Below are positions 8,002-16,506 of a DNA stretch of 64,000 nt, one piece after another (positions within the stretch are counted from its first letter, which is position 1; each line of letters opens with the position of its first letter). The stretch spans positions 992,001 through 1,056,000 of the forward strand of contig NZ_QFZQ01000001.1 of NCBI RefSeq assembly GCF_003171675.1, read 5' to 3'. Source of the stretch: Reichenbachiella versicolor (GTDB lineage Bacteria > Bacteroidota > Bacteroidia > Cytophagales > Cyclobacteriaceae). Both the position numbers and the translations under genes were made by a program. Below the pieces are notes generated by a model that made no database searches, was not told the DNA's origin, and saw only the letters and a program-made list of their open reading frames with translations.

Positions 8002-8106
8002 TTAAAACAAAAGTTGAATGATGTAAATCATTCCTACAATGAAACCTAGTATTGCTATACTAATAAACTCTCCTTTAATTACACTACTGGTTGAATCTTT
8101 TTTCAT
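8002..8106 (-). CDS. Small single-span membrane protein, 34 aa
   Basis: An ATG-initiated ORF encoding a 34-residue protein. A charged N-terminus (MKKDSTSSVIKGEF) is followed by a hydrophobic helix of about 20 residues running to the C-terminus (IAILGFIVGMIYIIQLLF). This is the standard make-up of bacterial one-span micro-proteins. It converges on rlmG, 10 bp from its stop. The function is unknown. Confidence 0.5.
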   Translation of the reverse strand: MKKDSTSSVIKGEFISIAILGFIVGMIYIIQLLF

Positions 8107-8484
8107 AGGTTGTATTATTGCAGTTGTCGGTTTATCGTAATATAGAGAATCTAATTTGAATTAGATGTCTGTTTTATAGTGAGTTATAAATTATTTGTAA
8201 TTGATTTTTAATTTAACACGAAATAATGCAACGCTTTACCGGAATATGACAAAGTATTTTCTCTGTTTAGATTTTTACTCTTAAAAATAACGGTCGTTAG
8301 ACTTCTATAATATTATTTGTTGGGTATTGGATTGGATAATGAATGCAATTTAGGTGATTCAATTTCTTTAAGAAGTTGTTGCTAAGCTCCAGAGATAAGC
8401 AATGGAGTATGTTTAAAATGATAGTATGTGACTATTTTAAACTATAGATTACAGTACTGTTGCTATTTGTAATAAATGTTGTTT
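8107..8484. other. Gene-free interval
   Basis: About 380 bp of AT-rich sequence between the small membrane protein start and the 3' end of metF. I see no open frame of useful length, no tRNA and no clear terminator hairpin. Confidence 0.5.
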
Positions 8485-9438
8485 TTAGAAAACCTGTTCG
8501 GCAATTCTTTGAACACTTGTGGATTTACCCATAGAGTAATAATGCAATACTGGTACGCCTGCTTCTTTTAATTCTTTTGATTGTTTAACACCCCATTCTA
8601 CACCTATTTCTCGTGCCGCTTTGTTGTCTTTACAGGCCAATAACTCTTTTGCTAATTCTTCTGGCATGTCAAGGTGAAAAATACTTGGTAGAACGGTAGC
8701 CTGACTTTTAGTACTTATAGGTTTTAATCCTGGAATAATAGGGACATTGATACCTACAGCCTTACATTCTTCTACGAATTTGAAAAACTTATCATTGTCA
8801 AAAAACATTTGTGTAACTATGTACTCTGCACCAGCATCGACTTTATCTTTTAATCTTTGCAAGTCGGTTTGCAAATTCGGAGCTTCAAAGTGTTTTTCGG
8901 GATATCCTGCCACTCCTATGCAGAAGTCAGTAGGGTTTGGGTTTTCGAGATCTTCTTCTAAATATTTACCAGTGTTTAAATCATTTACCTGATGAAGCAA
9001 GTCAATGGCATAGTTATTTCCTCCTTCAGTAGGAATAAATCTACCTTCTGACTTGATAGCATCACCTCTAAGTACTAATACATTATCAATACCCAAGAAG
9101 TTAAGATCTATTAGCGCATTTTCAGTTTCTTCTCTAGTAAAACCACCACAAATGATATGAGGAACAGGATCTATTCCGTATTTATGTTTAAGTGCAGCAC
9201 ATATTCCGACTGTACCTGGTCTTTTGCGAGTAATTTTCTTTTCAAGTAGACCGTTAGATAACTCTTTGTATACGTATTCTTCTCTGTGATAGGTGACATC
9301 AATGAATGGTGGTTTGAACTCCATAAGAGGGTCTAAATGATCATAAATGTTCCTGATACTTTCGCCCTTTTTAGGAGGGATGATTTCCAAAGAGAACAGC
9401 GTGTTTTTAGCGTTAGATATATGTTCGGTTACTTTCAT
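8485..9438 (-). CDS. metF: Methylenetetrahydrofolate reductase
   Basis: A 317-residue FAD-dependent 5,10-methylenetetrahydrofolate reductase, which makes the 5-methyl-THF used by MetH. Family landmarks are the N-terminal SLEIIPPKKGES, the DVTYHRE strand, GVAGYPEKH and the flavin/folate motif VTQMFFDNDKFF. The frame is open to a TTG at 9450, but the ATG at 9438 (MKVTEHI) matches family starts. It is the third gene of a methionine operon with the two halves of metH; the 42-bp gap before it contains a short CTATCG/CGATAG hairpin. Confidence 0.95.
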   Translation of the reverse strand: MKVTEHISNAKNTLFSLEIIPPKKGESIRNIYDHLDPLMEFKPPFIDVTYHREEYVYKELSNGLLEKKITRKRPGTVGICAALKHKYGIDPVPHIICGGFTREETENALIDLNFLGIDNVLVLRGDAIKSEGRFIPTEGGNNYAIDLLHQVNDLNTGKYLEEDLENPNPTDFCIGVAGYPEKHFEAPNLQTDLQRLKDKVDAGAEYIVTQMFFDNDKFFKFVEECKAVGINVPIIPGLKPISTKSQATVLPSIFHLDMPEELAKELLACKDNKAAREIGVEWGVKQSKELKEAGVPVLHYYSMGKSTSVQRIAEQVF

Positions 9439-9480
9439 CTTATTAGTCAATATCTATCGGTTCCAATCGATAGTGCTTTA

Positions 9481-12201
9481 TTAGTTATAGTTCAGATTTG
9501 GAGCAAGCCATTTTTCGGCTTCTTCTAAGCTCATTCCTTTTCTTTTAGCATAATTCTCTACTTGGTCTTTTTCAATCTTCCCTAGTCCAAAATATTTTGA
9601 TTCAGGATTAGCGAAGTAAAAACCACTTACTGAAGAGGCAGGGTACATGGCATTGGATTCTGTCAGTTTGATTCCAGTTTCGGCTTCTACATTCATAAGA
9701 TCCCATATAATTGGCTTTTCAGTATGGTCTGGACAAGCTGGATATCCGGGAGCTGGCCTTATACCTTTATATTTTTCAGATATGAGGTCTTCATTTTCAA
9801 AATTCTCATCTGATGCATAACCCCATATTTCTTTCCTTACTTTTTCATGCATTAGCTCGGCGAAAGCTTCTGCAAGTCTGTCAGCTATGGCTTTTACCAT
9901 AATACTATTATAGTCATCATGGTCTTTTTCGTATTTTTCTAGAATAGGCTCTATTCCAATTCCTGCAGTCACGGCAAAGCATCCTATATAGTCCTGTAGA
10001 CCTGAATCCGCTGGAGCTATGAAATCAGCTAACGAATTGTTGGCTAGACCACTTCCTTTTTTACCTTGTTGACGTAGAAAATGGAAAGTAGTTAACTCTT
10101 CGCCATTTTCTCCCTTTAACTGAATATCATCACCATTAGTATTGTTAGCCGGGAATATTCCAATTATTGCGTTTGCTTTGATAGAACCATTTAAAATGAT
10201 TTCATCGAGCATTTTATTAGCATCGTTGTAGAGGTTGGTAGCTTCTTTTCCAATTACCTTATCTTCTAAGATTTTTGGGAAACGACCTTTCAACATCCAT
10301 GTTTGGAAGAACGGAGACCAATCTATATACTGTCTAATTTCCTCTAAAGAATAATCAATAAAGGTTTTGGTACCGATAAAATTAGGTTTTTGAATTTTAG
10401 TATTCTCCCAATTTAGTTTGATATGATTGGCTTGAGCCTGAGCAAATGGGATGTAATTTTTAACTTTAGTTCTGCCAGCGTGCTTCTCCCTTGCTTCCTG
10501 ATATTCACTTTTGATCGAAGATACGAATGCGTCTTTTTTTCCACTTAACAAGTCTCCGGCTACAGGAACGCTTCTAGAAGCGTCCAATACGTGTACTACA
10601 GGTCCAGAATATTCTGGGTCTATTTTTACTGCCGTATGAATACGTGACGTCGTAGCACCACCAATCAATAATGGGTATTTTTCTTCTTCCTTTTCAAGAA
10701 GCTTGGCAAAATCAACCATTTCATCCAATGAAGGAGTGATTAGTCCACTTAGACCTATTATATCTGCTCCTATTTCCCTAGCCTTTTCTAGTATTTTTTC
10801 ATTTGGAACCATGACCCCCATATCCACGATTTCATAGTTATTACAAGCCATTACTACTCCGACGATATTCTTTCCAATATCGTGTACATCTCCTTTTACT
10901 GTTGCTAGGAGTACAGTTCCAGCATTCATTGCATCTCCTTCTGATTTTTCTGCTTCTAGAAAAGGAGTGAGGTAGGCAACTGCTTTTTTCATAACTCGTG
11001 CAGACTTTACTACTTGAGGAAGAAACATTTTTCCTTCACCGAACAAGTCTCCTACGACATTCATACCGTCCATTAAAGGTCCTTCAATTACATGAAGAGG
11101 TCTAGGAAGTTTTTGTCTAGCTTCTTCTGTATCCTCGTCTATGAACTCAACTATACCTTTTACCAAAGCATGTTCAATTCTTTTTTCAACTGGAAGAGAA
11201 CGCCATTCATCATTTTTCTTTTCTGTTTTACCTGTTCCTTTTACAGATTCAGCAAATTCCATTAACCGCTCTGTGGCATCATCTCTTCTATCAAGAAGTA
11301 CATCTTCTACATGCTCGAGTAAATCCTTAGGGATGTCATCATAAACTTCGAGCATAGCTGGGTTTACAATACCCATATCCATTCCTTCTCCAATAGCATG
11401 ATAAAGAAATGCTGAATGCATTGCTTCTCTGACAGCATTGTTTCCTCTAAACGAGAAAGATACATTAGAGACACCACCACTTACGTGTGCAGCAGGTAGG
11501 TTTTCCCTTACCCAACGAGTGGCTCTGAAGAAATCAAGGGCATTTAATCGATGCTCTTCCATCCCTGTTGCAACGGGGAAAATGTTAAGGTCGAAAATTA
11601 TGTCTTCAGGCTTAAAGTTAATCTTTGGACCAACCATTAATTCGTATGACCTTTTAACAATTTCTACACGACGATCATAATTATCAGCTTGTCCATCTTC
11701 ATCGAAAGCCATTACAATAACAGCCGCACCATACTGCTTAATCAATTTGGCTTGACGAATAAACTCTTCTTCACCAACTTTGAGCGATATTGAGTTAACA
11801 ACAGATTTTCCTTGTGTACATTTAAGTCCCGCTTCAATAATTTCCCACTTAGACGAGTCAATCATCACAGGAATTCTTGCAATGTCTGGTTCTGCTGCCA
11901 TTAGGTTTAAGAACTTTGTCATGCATTCAGCACCATCAAGCATGCCTTCATCCATATTGACATCGATGATTTGAGCTCCGCCTTCTACTTGGTTTCTCGC
12001 GATTTCAAGTGCTTCTTCGTAACTTTCTTCCTTTATCAAACGAAGAAATTTCCGAGAACCAGTTACATTAGTTCTTTCTCCTACATTTATAAAGTTGAGT
12101 TCTGGTGTTACTATTAATGGCTCCAATCCACTCAATTTCATTGGATTGTTTTTTTGCCACTTGTATTCGTATTTGCCTTTATAATCTGGATGCAGACTCA
12201 T
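9481..12201 (-). CDS. metH: Methionine synthase, B12-dependent, folate/cobalamin/activation subunit
   Basis: A 906-residue protein corresponding to modules 2-4 of MetH. The pterin-binding domain has [14 protein letters not shown] near the N-terminus. The B12 cap and binding domains follow, with the cobalamin His motif DVHDIGKN near residue 436 and a GLSGLITPS loop. The C-terminal SAM-dependent reactivation domain includes [12 protein letters not shown]. The homocysteine domain is encoded by the separate gene upstream, so the enzyme is split in two; this split is known in Bacteroidota and is not a frameshift, because both parts have clean ends. It transfers methyl from 5-methyl-THF to cobalamin and on to homocysteine. 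It is under the SAM-I riboswitch. Confidence 0.96.
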   Translation of the reverse strand: MSLHPDYKGKYEYKWQKNNPMKLSGLEPLIVTPELNFINVGERTNVTGSRKFLRLIKEESYEEALEIARNQVEGGAQIIDVNMDEGMLDGAECMTKFLNLMAAEPDIARIPVMIDSSKWEIIEAGLKCTQGKSVVNSISLKVGEEEFIRQAKLIKQYGAAVIVMAFDEDGQADNYDRRVEIVKRSYELMVGPKINFKPEDIIFDLNIFPVATGMEEHRLNALDFFRATRWVRENLPAAHVSGGVSNVSFSFRGNNAVREAMHSAFLYHAIGEGMDMGIVNPAMLEVYDDIPKDLLEHVEDVLLDRRDDATERLMEFAESVKGTGKTEKKNDEWRSLPVEKRIEHALVKGIVEFIDEDTEEARQKLPRPLHVIEGPLMDGMNVVGDLFGEGKMFLPQVVKSARVMKKAVAYLTPFLEAEKSEGDAMNAGTVLLATVKGDVHDIGKNIVGVVMACNNYEIVDMGVMVPNEKILEKAREIGADIIGLSGLITPSLDEMVDFAKLLEKEEEKYPLLIGGATTSRIHTAVKIDPEYSGPVVHVLDASRSVPVAGDLLSGKKDAFVSSIKSEYQEAREKHAGRTKVKNYIPFAQAQANHIKLNWENTKIQKPNFIGTKTFIDYSLEEIRQYIDWSPFFQTWMLKGRFPKILEDKVIGKEATNLYNDANKMLDEIILNGSIKANAIIGIFPANNTNGDDIQLKGENGEELTTFHFLRQQGKKGSGLANNSLADFIAPADSGLQDYIGCFAVTAGIGIEPILEKYEKDHDDYNSIMVKAIADRLAEAFAELMHEKVRKEIWGYASDENFENEDLISEKYKGIRPAPGYPACPDHTEKPIIWDLMNVEAETGIKLTESNAMYPASSVSGFYFANPESKYFGLGKIEKDQVENYAKRKGMSLEEAEKWLAPNLNYN

Positions 12202-12244
12202 CTTTTAAGGTTCAGTATTGAGTTTGTGAATATTTTTATTTTGT

Positions 12245-13246
12245 TCAGACAGTGTGTTCTTTGTCTCTAGGTTGGTATTTAGATGCAAGATCAGCAATCG
12301 CTTTAATATGATCAGGGGTTGTTCCACAACATCCACCGACAATATTAATAAGACCTTCATCTAAAAATTCTTTAATCTGTCCAACCATATCCTCGGGAGT
12401 TTCATCATATTCACCAAACTCATTCGGAAGACCAGCGTTTGGATGTGCACTGATATTAAAGTCTGATTTGGTGGATAGAGTCTGTAAGTATGGTTTTAAT
12501 TCTCTGGCACCAAGAGCACAGTTAAGACCAACACTCAATAAATCAAGATGAGATATAGAGATTAAGAAAGCTTCAGTGTTTTGACCAGAAAGGATTCGTC
12601 CGCTAGCATCTGTAATAGTACCTGATACCATTATAGGTATTCTAGTTCCTCTATCTTCAGCTATTTCATCAATGGCCATTAGAGCAGCTTTAGAGTTTAA
12701 CGTGTCTGTTATGGTCTCTACCAGTAGAATATCTGCTCCTCCGTCAAGTAAAGCTTTTGCTTGTTCTCCAAATGCTTCTTTTAGTTGATCAAAAGTAATT
12801 GCTCGATAACCTGGGTCATTTACATCTGGGGACATGGATGCTAATCTATTGGTTGGCCCCATAGAACCTGCCACGAATCTTGGTTTGTGAGGTTCTTTTT
12901 TAGTAAACGCATCAGCTACTTCTTTAGCGATTTTAGCAGATTCATAATTGATTTTGTATACCCAATTTTCGAGCTTATAATCTTCTTGTGCTATCCAAGT
13001 ACTTCCAAAAGTGTTGGTTTCGATAATGTCAGCTCCAGCTTCGAAGTATTGAGCATGAATCTCTTTGATTACATCTGGGCGAGTTACAGAGAGAAGGTCA
13101 TTGTTGCCTTTCAAATTGATCGGATGATCTTTTAGCTCTTCATTTCGGAAATCCTTTTCCTCTAACTTGTAACGTTGGATCATAGTACCCATTGCTCCAT
13201 CAAGTATTAGGATTCTTTCTTGGAGTAAATCTAAAATGTTGTTCAC
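12245..13246 (-). CDS. metH: Methionine synthase, homocysteine S-methyltransferase subunit
   Basis: A protein of about 333 residues forming the homocysteine-binding barrel of Met[14 protein letters not shown] is at the start, ETNTFG and the zinc-ligand positions LNCALG and GGCCGTTP at the expected points. It supplies the module missing from the 906-residue protein encoded 43 bp downstream. The frame is open back to a TTG at 13300, but a GTG at 13246 ([12 protein letters not shown]) is nearest to the usual start; a GTG at 13255 is also possible. It is the first gene of the metH-metH-metF operon and directly follows a SAM-I riboswitch. Confidence 0.93.
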   Translation of the reverse strand: MNNILDLLQERILILDGAMGTMIQRYKLEEKDFRNEELKDHPINLKGNNDLLSVTRPDVIKEIHAQYFEAGADIIETNTFGSTWIAQEDYKLENWVYKINYESAKIAKEVADAFTKKEPHKPRFVAGSMGPTNRLASMSPDVNDPGYRAITFDQLKEAFGEQAKALLDGGADILLVETITDTLNSKAALMAIDEIAEDRGTRIPIMVSGTITDASGRILSGQNTEAFLISISHLDLLSVGLNCALGARELKPYLQTLSTKSDFNISAHPNAGLPNEFGEYDETPEDMVGQIKEFLDEGLINIVGGCCGTTPDHIKAIADLASKYQPRDKEHTV

Positions 13247-13378
13247 TTCATACACAGTTAAATAGTACGTTATTGTGCAACAATTTAACCTGTTGTCCAA
13301 TATCTAACTATAGTTATCACAATAAGCTGTTGAACTTAATTCGACAGCTACTTATCTAGAAATGTAATCTTTAGACAA

Positions 13379-13505
13379 TCATTTATCTTTTTCAATACCT
13401 GATTGATATTGATTGGGAGTTGGCACAACATCCAATATTGCGGCTATGGATATGTTGCCAAGACGTCATAGGGCCCAATCCCTCGGTCTTTCTTGATAAG
13501 TGAGC
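13379..13505 (-). promoter_or_regulatory. SAM-I (S-box) riboswitch
   Basis: Read on the minus strand, the conserved S-box core is present: CTTATCAAGA, GAGGGA, GGGCCCTATGA, TTGGCAAC and GTGCCAACTCC, in the right order. P1 can form between TCACTTATC and GATAAATGA (13387-13379, one mismatch), P2 between AAGAC and GTCTT, and P4 as CAATA/TATTG. The aptamer precedes split metH and metF, so high S-adenosylmethionine should lower expression of methionine synthesis. A downstream AGCTGT/ACAGCT hairpin may be part of the expression platform. Confidence 0.93.
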
Positions 13506-13507
13506 CA

Positions 13508-13537
13508 CAAAGATATCAGGAATGTATTAAATTGCAA
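13508..13537 (-). promoter_or_regulatory. Housekeeping promoter of the methionine operon
   Basis: On the minus strand TTG (13537-13535) is separated by exactly 19 nt from TATCTTTG (13515-13508), a perfect Bacteroidota -33/-7 promoter. Transcription would begin a few bases before the riboswitch P1 stem. Confidence 0.8.
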
Positions 13538-13622
13538 TGAAGGGATGGGTTCATTATTAGCTATTTTCATGACAATTTGGAGTTGTTTTAACTCTTAAGG
13601 AAGATTTTATTACCTCTATTTT

Positions 13623-13823
13623 ATGAGAACCCAAACCATTGTAAGTTTAGTAGTCGAATTTGATCGTAATAAAAGAAAGCTTCCTGTATTGACAGAATTA
13701 AATAATCAATATGGCTCTAGTATTAATAATGTGTATCAAAGAACAGCTACTCTAATTTCTGTATTAGGCAATCAAGTGAATGGAGGAGTTTTAGAAAGCA
13801 GTAATACTCTGAATGATAAGTAA
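13623..13823 (+). CDS. Hypothetical protein, 66 aa
   Basis: An ATG-initiated 66-residue ORF beginning MRTQTIVSLVVEFD. It is polar, with no signal peptide, membrane span or motif I recognise. It lies divergently from the methionine operon promoter and convergently with the ABC permease gene, in an otherwise empty gap. Composition is compatible with a real small gene, but this cannot be settled from one sequence. Confidence 0.35.
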   Translation: MRTQTIVSLVVEFDRNKRKLPVLTELNNQYGSSINNVYQRTATLISVLGNQVNGGVLESSNTLNDK

Positions 13824-13922
13824 ATGGATTAAAAAAGTAATTCTCACGCGAAATGTGATGATTTTGTACTGTGATTGACAACAAGGTGTCAATTACGTAT
13901 TCTCTGTTGTAATGCGGTAGAA

Positions 13923-14735
13923 TTAATACTCGTATATATTTCCTCTATTAATTTTGACTAATGATAATAGAAAAAATAGAATTGTCCATGCTAATCCTAA
14001 AGTGATGGACTCATAGGATACTGAGGTTTGGACATTATCTGGATTTAAAATACTAAAAGGAATTTGAACTAAATCGTTAATTACATGAATTGGCATGTAT
14101 TGAGAAACAGAATTCTCGAAGCCAAATATGATCCAGAAAATAAAAGTTTCCAGAAACAAGCTCCATACCAACATAAAAACAATAGCCAATCCTGTTGATT
14201 TAATTAACATTCCTATAAACATACAAAAAGAAAGAAATGTCAGAATCTGGATAAAATGACCAAGTATGAAATCGACTTTTTCATTTGTGTCATAATCTAC
14301 GGTTTCCCCGTAAGTCATTCCAAAGTAAGTTGTTAAACCTAGAAGCAATAAAGTAGAAGCAATAGAGAGTATTAGGACAGTAAGGAATTTAGACCCTAAA
14401 AATTCTATTCTACTCAATCCGTCAATAATATTTTGGCGAAGGGTCTTTTGACTAATTTCATTTGAAATGGCACTTATTACAATAATTCCTAAAAAGACTT
14501 TAACAAACGAAGCAAGATATGCGAGATTGTGCCAAATATCTGGATAGTTGTAAATGTTGAAATCAGGTATCTGAGGAGGTATATCTCCAGAAGTGGTCAT
14601 TTCGAAAGTGATATTCATTAGAACAGTACCTAATGAGCAAGCTACATACATAGTAGCTCCATAGAGTCCCAATAATATCCAAAAGGGTAAGTTGTTTTTA
14701 TTTTTAAGCCATTCTAATTCGAGCAGTCTGATCAT
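13923..14735 (-). CDS. ABC-2 type transporter permease
   Basis: A 270-residue integral membrane protein with about six hydrophobic spans and a short charged start (MIRLLELEWLKNKN). The arrangement of an N-terminal span, a large extracytoplasmic loop and five clustered spans is that of ABC-2 permeases. It overlaps the upstream ATPase gene by 4 bp (14732-14735), so the two form one transporter. The substrate is unknown; such pairs in Bacteroidota often resemble bacitracin/gliding GldA-like exporters, but no gliding-specific partner is nearby. Confidence 0.85.
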   Translation of the reverse strand: MIRLLELEWLKNKNNLPFWILLGLYGATMYVACSLGTVLMNITFEMTTSGDIPPQIPDFNIYNYPDIWHNLAYLASFVKVFLGIIVISAISNEISQKTLRQNIIDGLSRIEFLGSKFLTVLILSIASTLLLLGLTTYFGMTYGETVDYDTNEKVDFILGHFIQILTFLSFCMFIGMLIKSTGLAIVFMLVWSLFLETFIFWIIFGFENSVSQYMPIHVINDLVQIPFSILNPDNVQTSVSYESITLGLAWTILFFLLSLVKINRGNIYEY

Positions 14736-15625
14736 GATTGTTGCATTAGGTTAATGAATTTTTCTTCAATAGAAGATTCAGTTTTTAATAAATGTGAGGC
14801 TGTAATGCCTTTCGTAGCAAGTGCTTCACTGATAAATTCAGTTGTTACTTCAGGTTCTACCGATATGCTTAAAAATTTGCCAGTATGGGTAACTGTTTTG
14901 ACACCTGCTAAAGAAGTAATGGTATTCTCTAATAGAACCATGTCTTTAGCCGCTATTTGAATTATTGTTTCATCCTGTCCGAGTTCTGAAAGACTCCCTT
15001 GATGGAGTTTATTGCCTTTCTTTAATATCATGAAATGAGTACAGACTTTCTGCACTTCACTCAGAAGATGGCTGGCTAACAATATGGTCTTTCCAGATTC
15101 AGCAATCTTTAGAATTAAATTTCTAATTTCAATAATCCCTTCAGGGTCTAGTCCATTAGTAGGCTCATCAAGAATTAGAACTTCTGGATCGGATAATAGC
15201 GAAGAAGCTATAGCTAGCCTTTGTTTCATACCTAAAGAATAAGATTGAAACTTGTCACTTTTACGCTCATATAAACCGACTTCTTTTAAGACTATATTGA
15301 TTCTAGACTTATCAGCACCTTTAATTTTGGCTACTATTTTAAGGTTGTCAGTTGCAGAAAGATATGGATAGAAGTTAGGTGTTTCCAGTATTGCACCTAT
15401 GTTCTTTCTTGATTTTGCTGAAGGTATTTCTCCAAACCATTCAAAAGATCCTGATGTTGGAGAGATGACTTGTAGAAGCATTCCCAAAGTAGTAGTTTTT
15501 CCACTACCATTAGGGCCTAGAATACCAAAGACTTGCCCTTTTTGAACACTAAATTCCAGATTTGAGACGGCCAATAATTTTCCATACTTTTTGGTAAGGC
15601 CTTTAGTTTGAAGTACTGTATCCAA
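14732..15625 (-). CDS. ABC transporter ATP-binding protein (CcmA/GldA-like)
   Basis: A 297-residue ATPase with Walker A GPNGSGKTTT, signature YSLGMKQRLAIA, Walker B VLILDEPTNGLDP and the switch His in LLASHLL. A C-terminal extension of about 80 residues is typical of ATPases partnering ABC-2 permeases. The start is TTG at 15625; an in-frame TGA two codons upstream rules out a longer protein. It is translationally coupled to the permease. Confidence 0.92.
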   Translation of the reverse strand: MDTVLQTKGLTKKYGKLLAVSNLEFSVQKGQVFGILGPNGSGKTTTLGMLLQVISPTSGSFEWFGEIPSAKSRKNIGAILETPNFYPYLSATDNLKIVAKIKGADKSRINIVLKEVGLYERKSDKFQSYSLGMKQRLAIASSLLSDPEVLILDEPTNGLDPEGIIEIRNLILKIAESGKTILLASHLLSEVQKVCTHFMILKKGNKLHQGSLSELGQDETIIQIAAKDMVLLENTITSLAGVKTVTHTGKFLSISVEPEVTTEFISEALATKGITASHLLKTESSIEEKFINLMQQS

Positions 15626-15727
15626 GTTTCAGTGATTTCGTTTATGTTGACAATAATATGAACTAATCATCTAGTGATTGGTGTATTAGATAAATACATT
15701 AGAATATTTATTACATAAAGTTCCAAT

Positions 15728-16456
15728 ATGGGTTCAAATAAAGTGAATTGTGAGAATGGTACATGTGAGGTACCTCTTGATAACAATGTTAATAACAATG
15801 AGTCGAATACGGATAAAGTGGAAAGACCAAGGCTATATTACTTTGGAGACCCGATGTGTTCTTGGTGTTGGGGTATAGCGCCTTCTTTAGATCGACTGAA
15901 ATCAGATTATCAAGATCTGTTGGATTTTGAAATAGTATTAGGTGGTCTTAGACCAGGAGGGGGAGATGAGTGGACTCGCGAATTCAGAGAAATGATTCGT
16001 ACACATTGGGAGCATGTTAACGAAGCTTCTGGTCAGCCATTTGATTTTACTTTTTTAGAGAGGGAAGAGTTTGAATATGACACCGAACCACCAGCAAGGG
16101 CAGTTCGAGTAGTTAGAGATATAGCACCAGAAAAAGAATGGGAGTTTTTCAAGTATTTACAGAAAGCCTTTTATGCCCTAAATCAGGATATTCTTGATTT
16201 GAAGGTAATGGAACAAGCGTGTAAAAAGCTTGATATTGAATATGCTGAGTTTGAACCTTTGTTTTTATCAAAGGGGTATAAGCAATTGGTTAACAAGGAT
16301 TTTATGAAGTCTCAGAAGTTTGGGGTGAGAGGGTTTCCTTCTCTAATACTTCAAACGGGGGATGAATATTTTGCAATTTCAATGGGATATTCTCCATATG
16401 ATCAAATAAAGAGAGCCGTAGAAAGTGTTCTTTCTGCATCAGAAACAGTGAAATAA
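15728..16456 (+). CDS. DsbA family protein (FrnE-like thioredoxin fold)
   Basis: A 242-residue thioredoxin-fold protein with an active-site CSWC (in GDPMCSWCWGIAPS) and the cis-Pro segment GVRGFPSLIL. The inserted helical domain between them is the DsbA/FrnE layout. There is no signal peptide, so it is probably cytoplasmic, as FrnE is. An N-terminal tail of about 35 residues contains an extra Cys pair (CENGTC) that could bind metal or take part in redox chemistry. It stands alone, 50 bp before the patatin gene. Confidence 0.85.
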   Translation: MGSNKVNCENGTCEVPLDNNVNNNESNTDKVERPRLYYFGDPMCSWCWGIAPSLDRLKSDYQDLLDFEIVLGGLRPGGGDEWTREFREMIRTHWEHVNEASGQPFDFTFLEREEFEYDTEPPARAVRVVRDIAPEKEWEFFKYLQKAFYALNQDILDLKVMEQACKKLDIEYAEFEPLFLSKGYKQLVNKDFMKSQKFGVRGFPSLILQTGDEYFAISMGYSPYDQIKRAVESVLSASETVK

Positions 16457-16506
16457 TTGAATAAAGAATAGGTTCGTTTTGTATTTTCGGGAGACAATCG
16501 AATAGT

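Noticed and set aside
9481-13246. metH broken by mutation into two pieces
   Set aside because: The split falls between the homocysteine and folate domains, with clean stop, start and a 43-bp gap; two-gene MetH is known in Bacteroidota.
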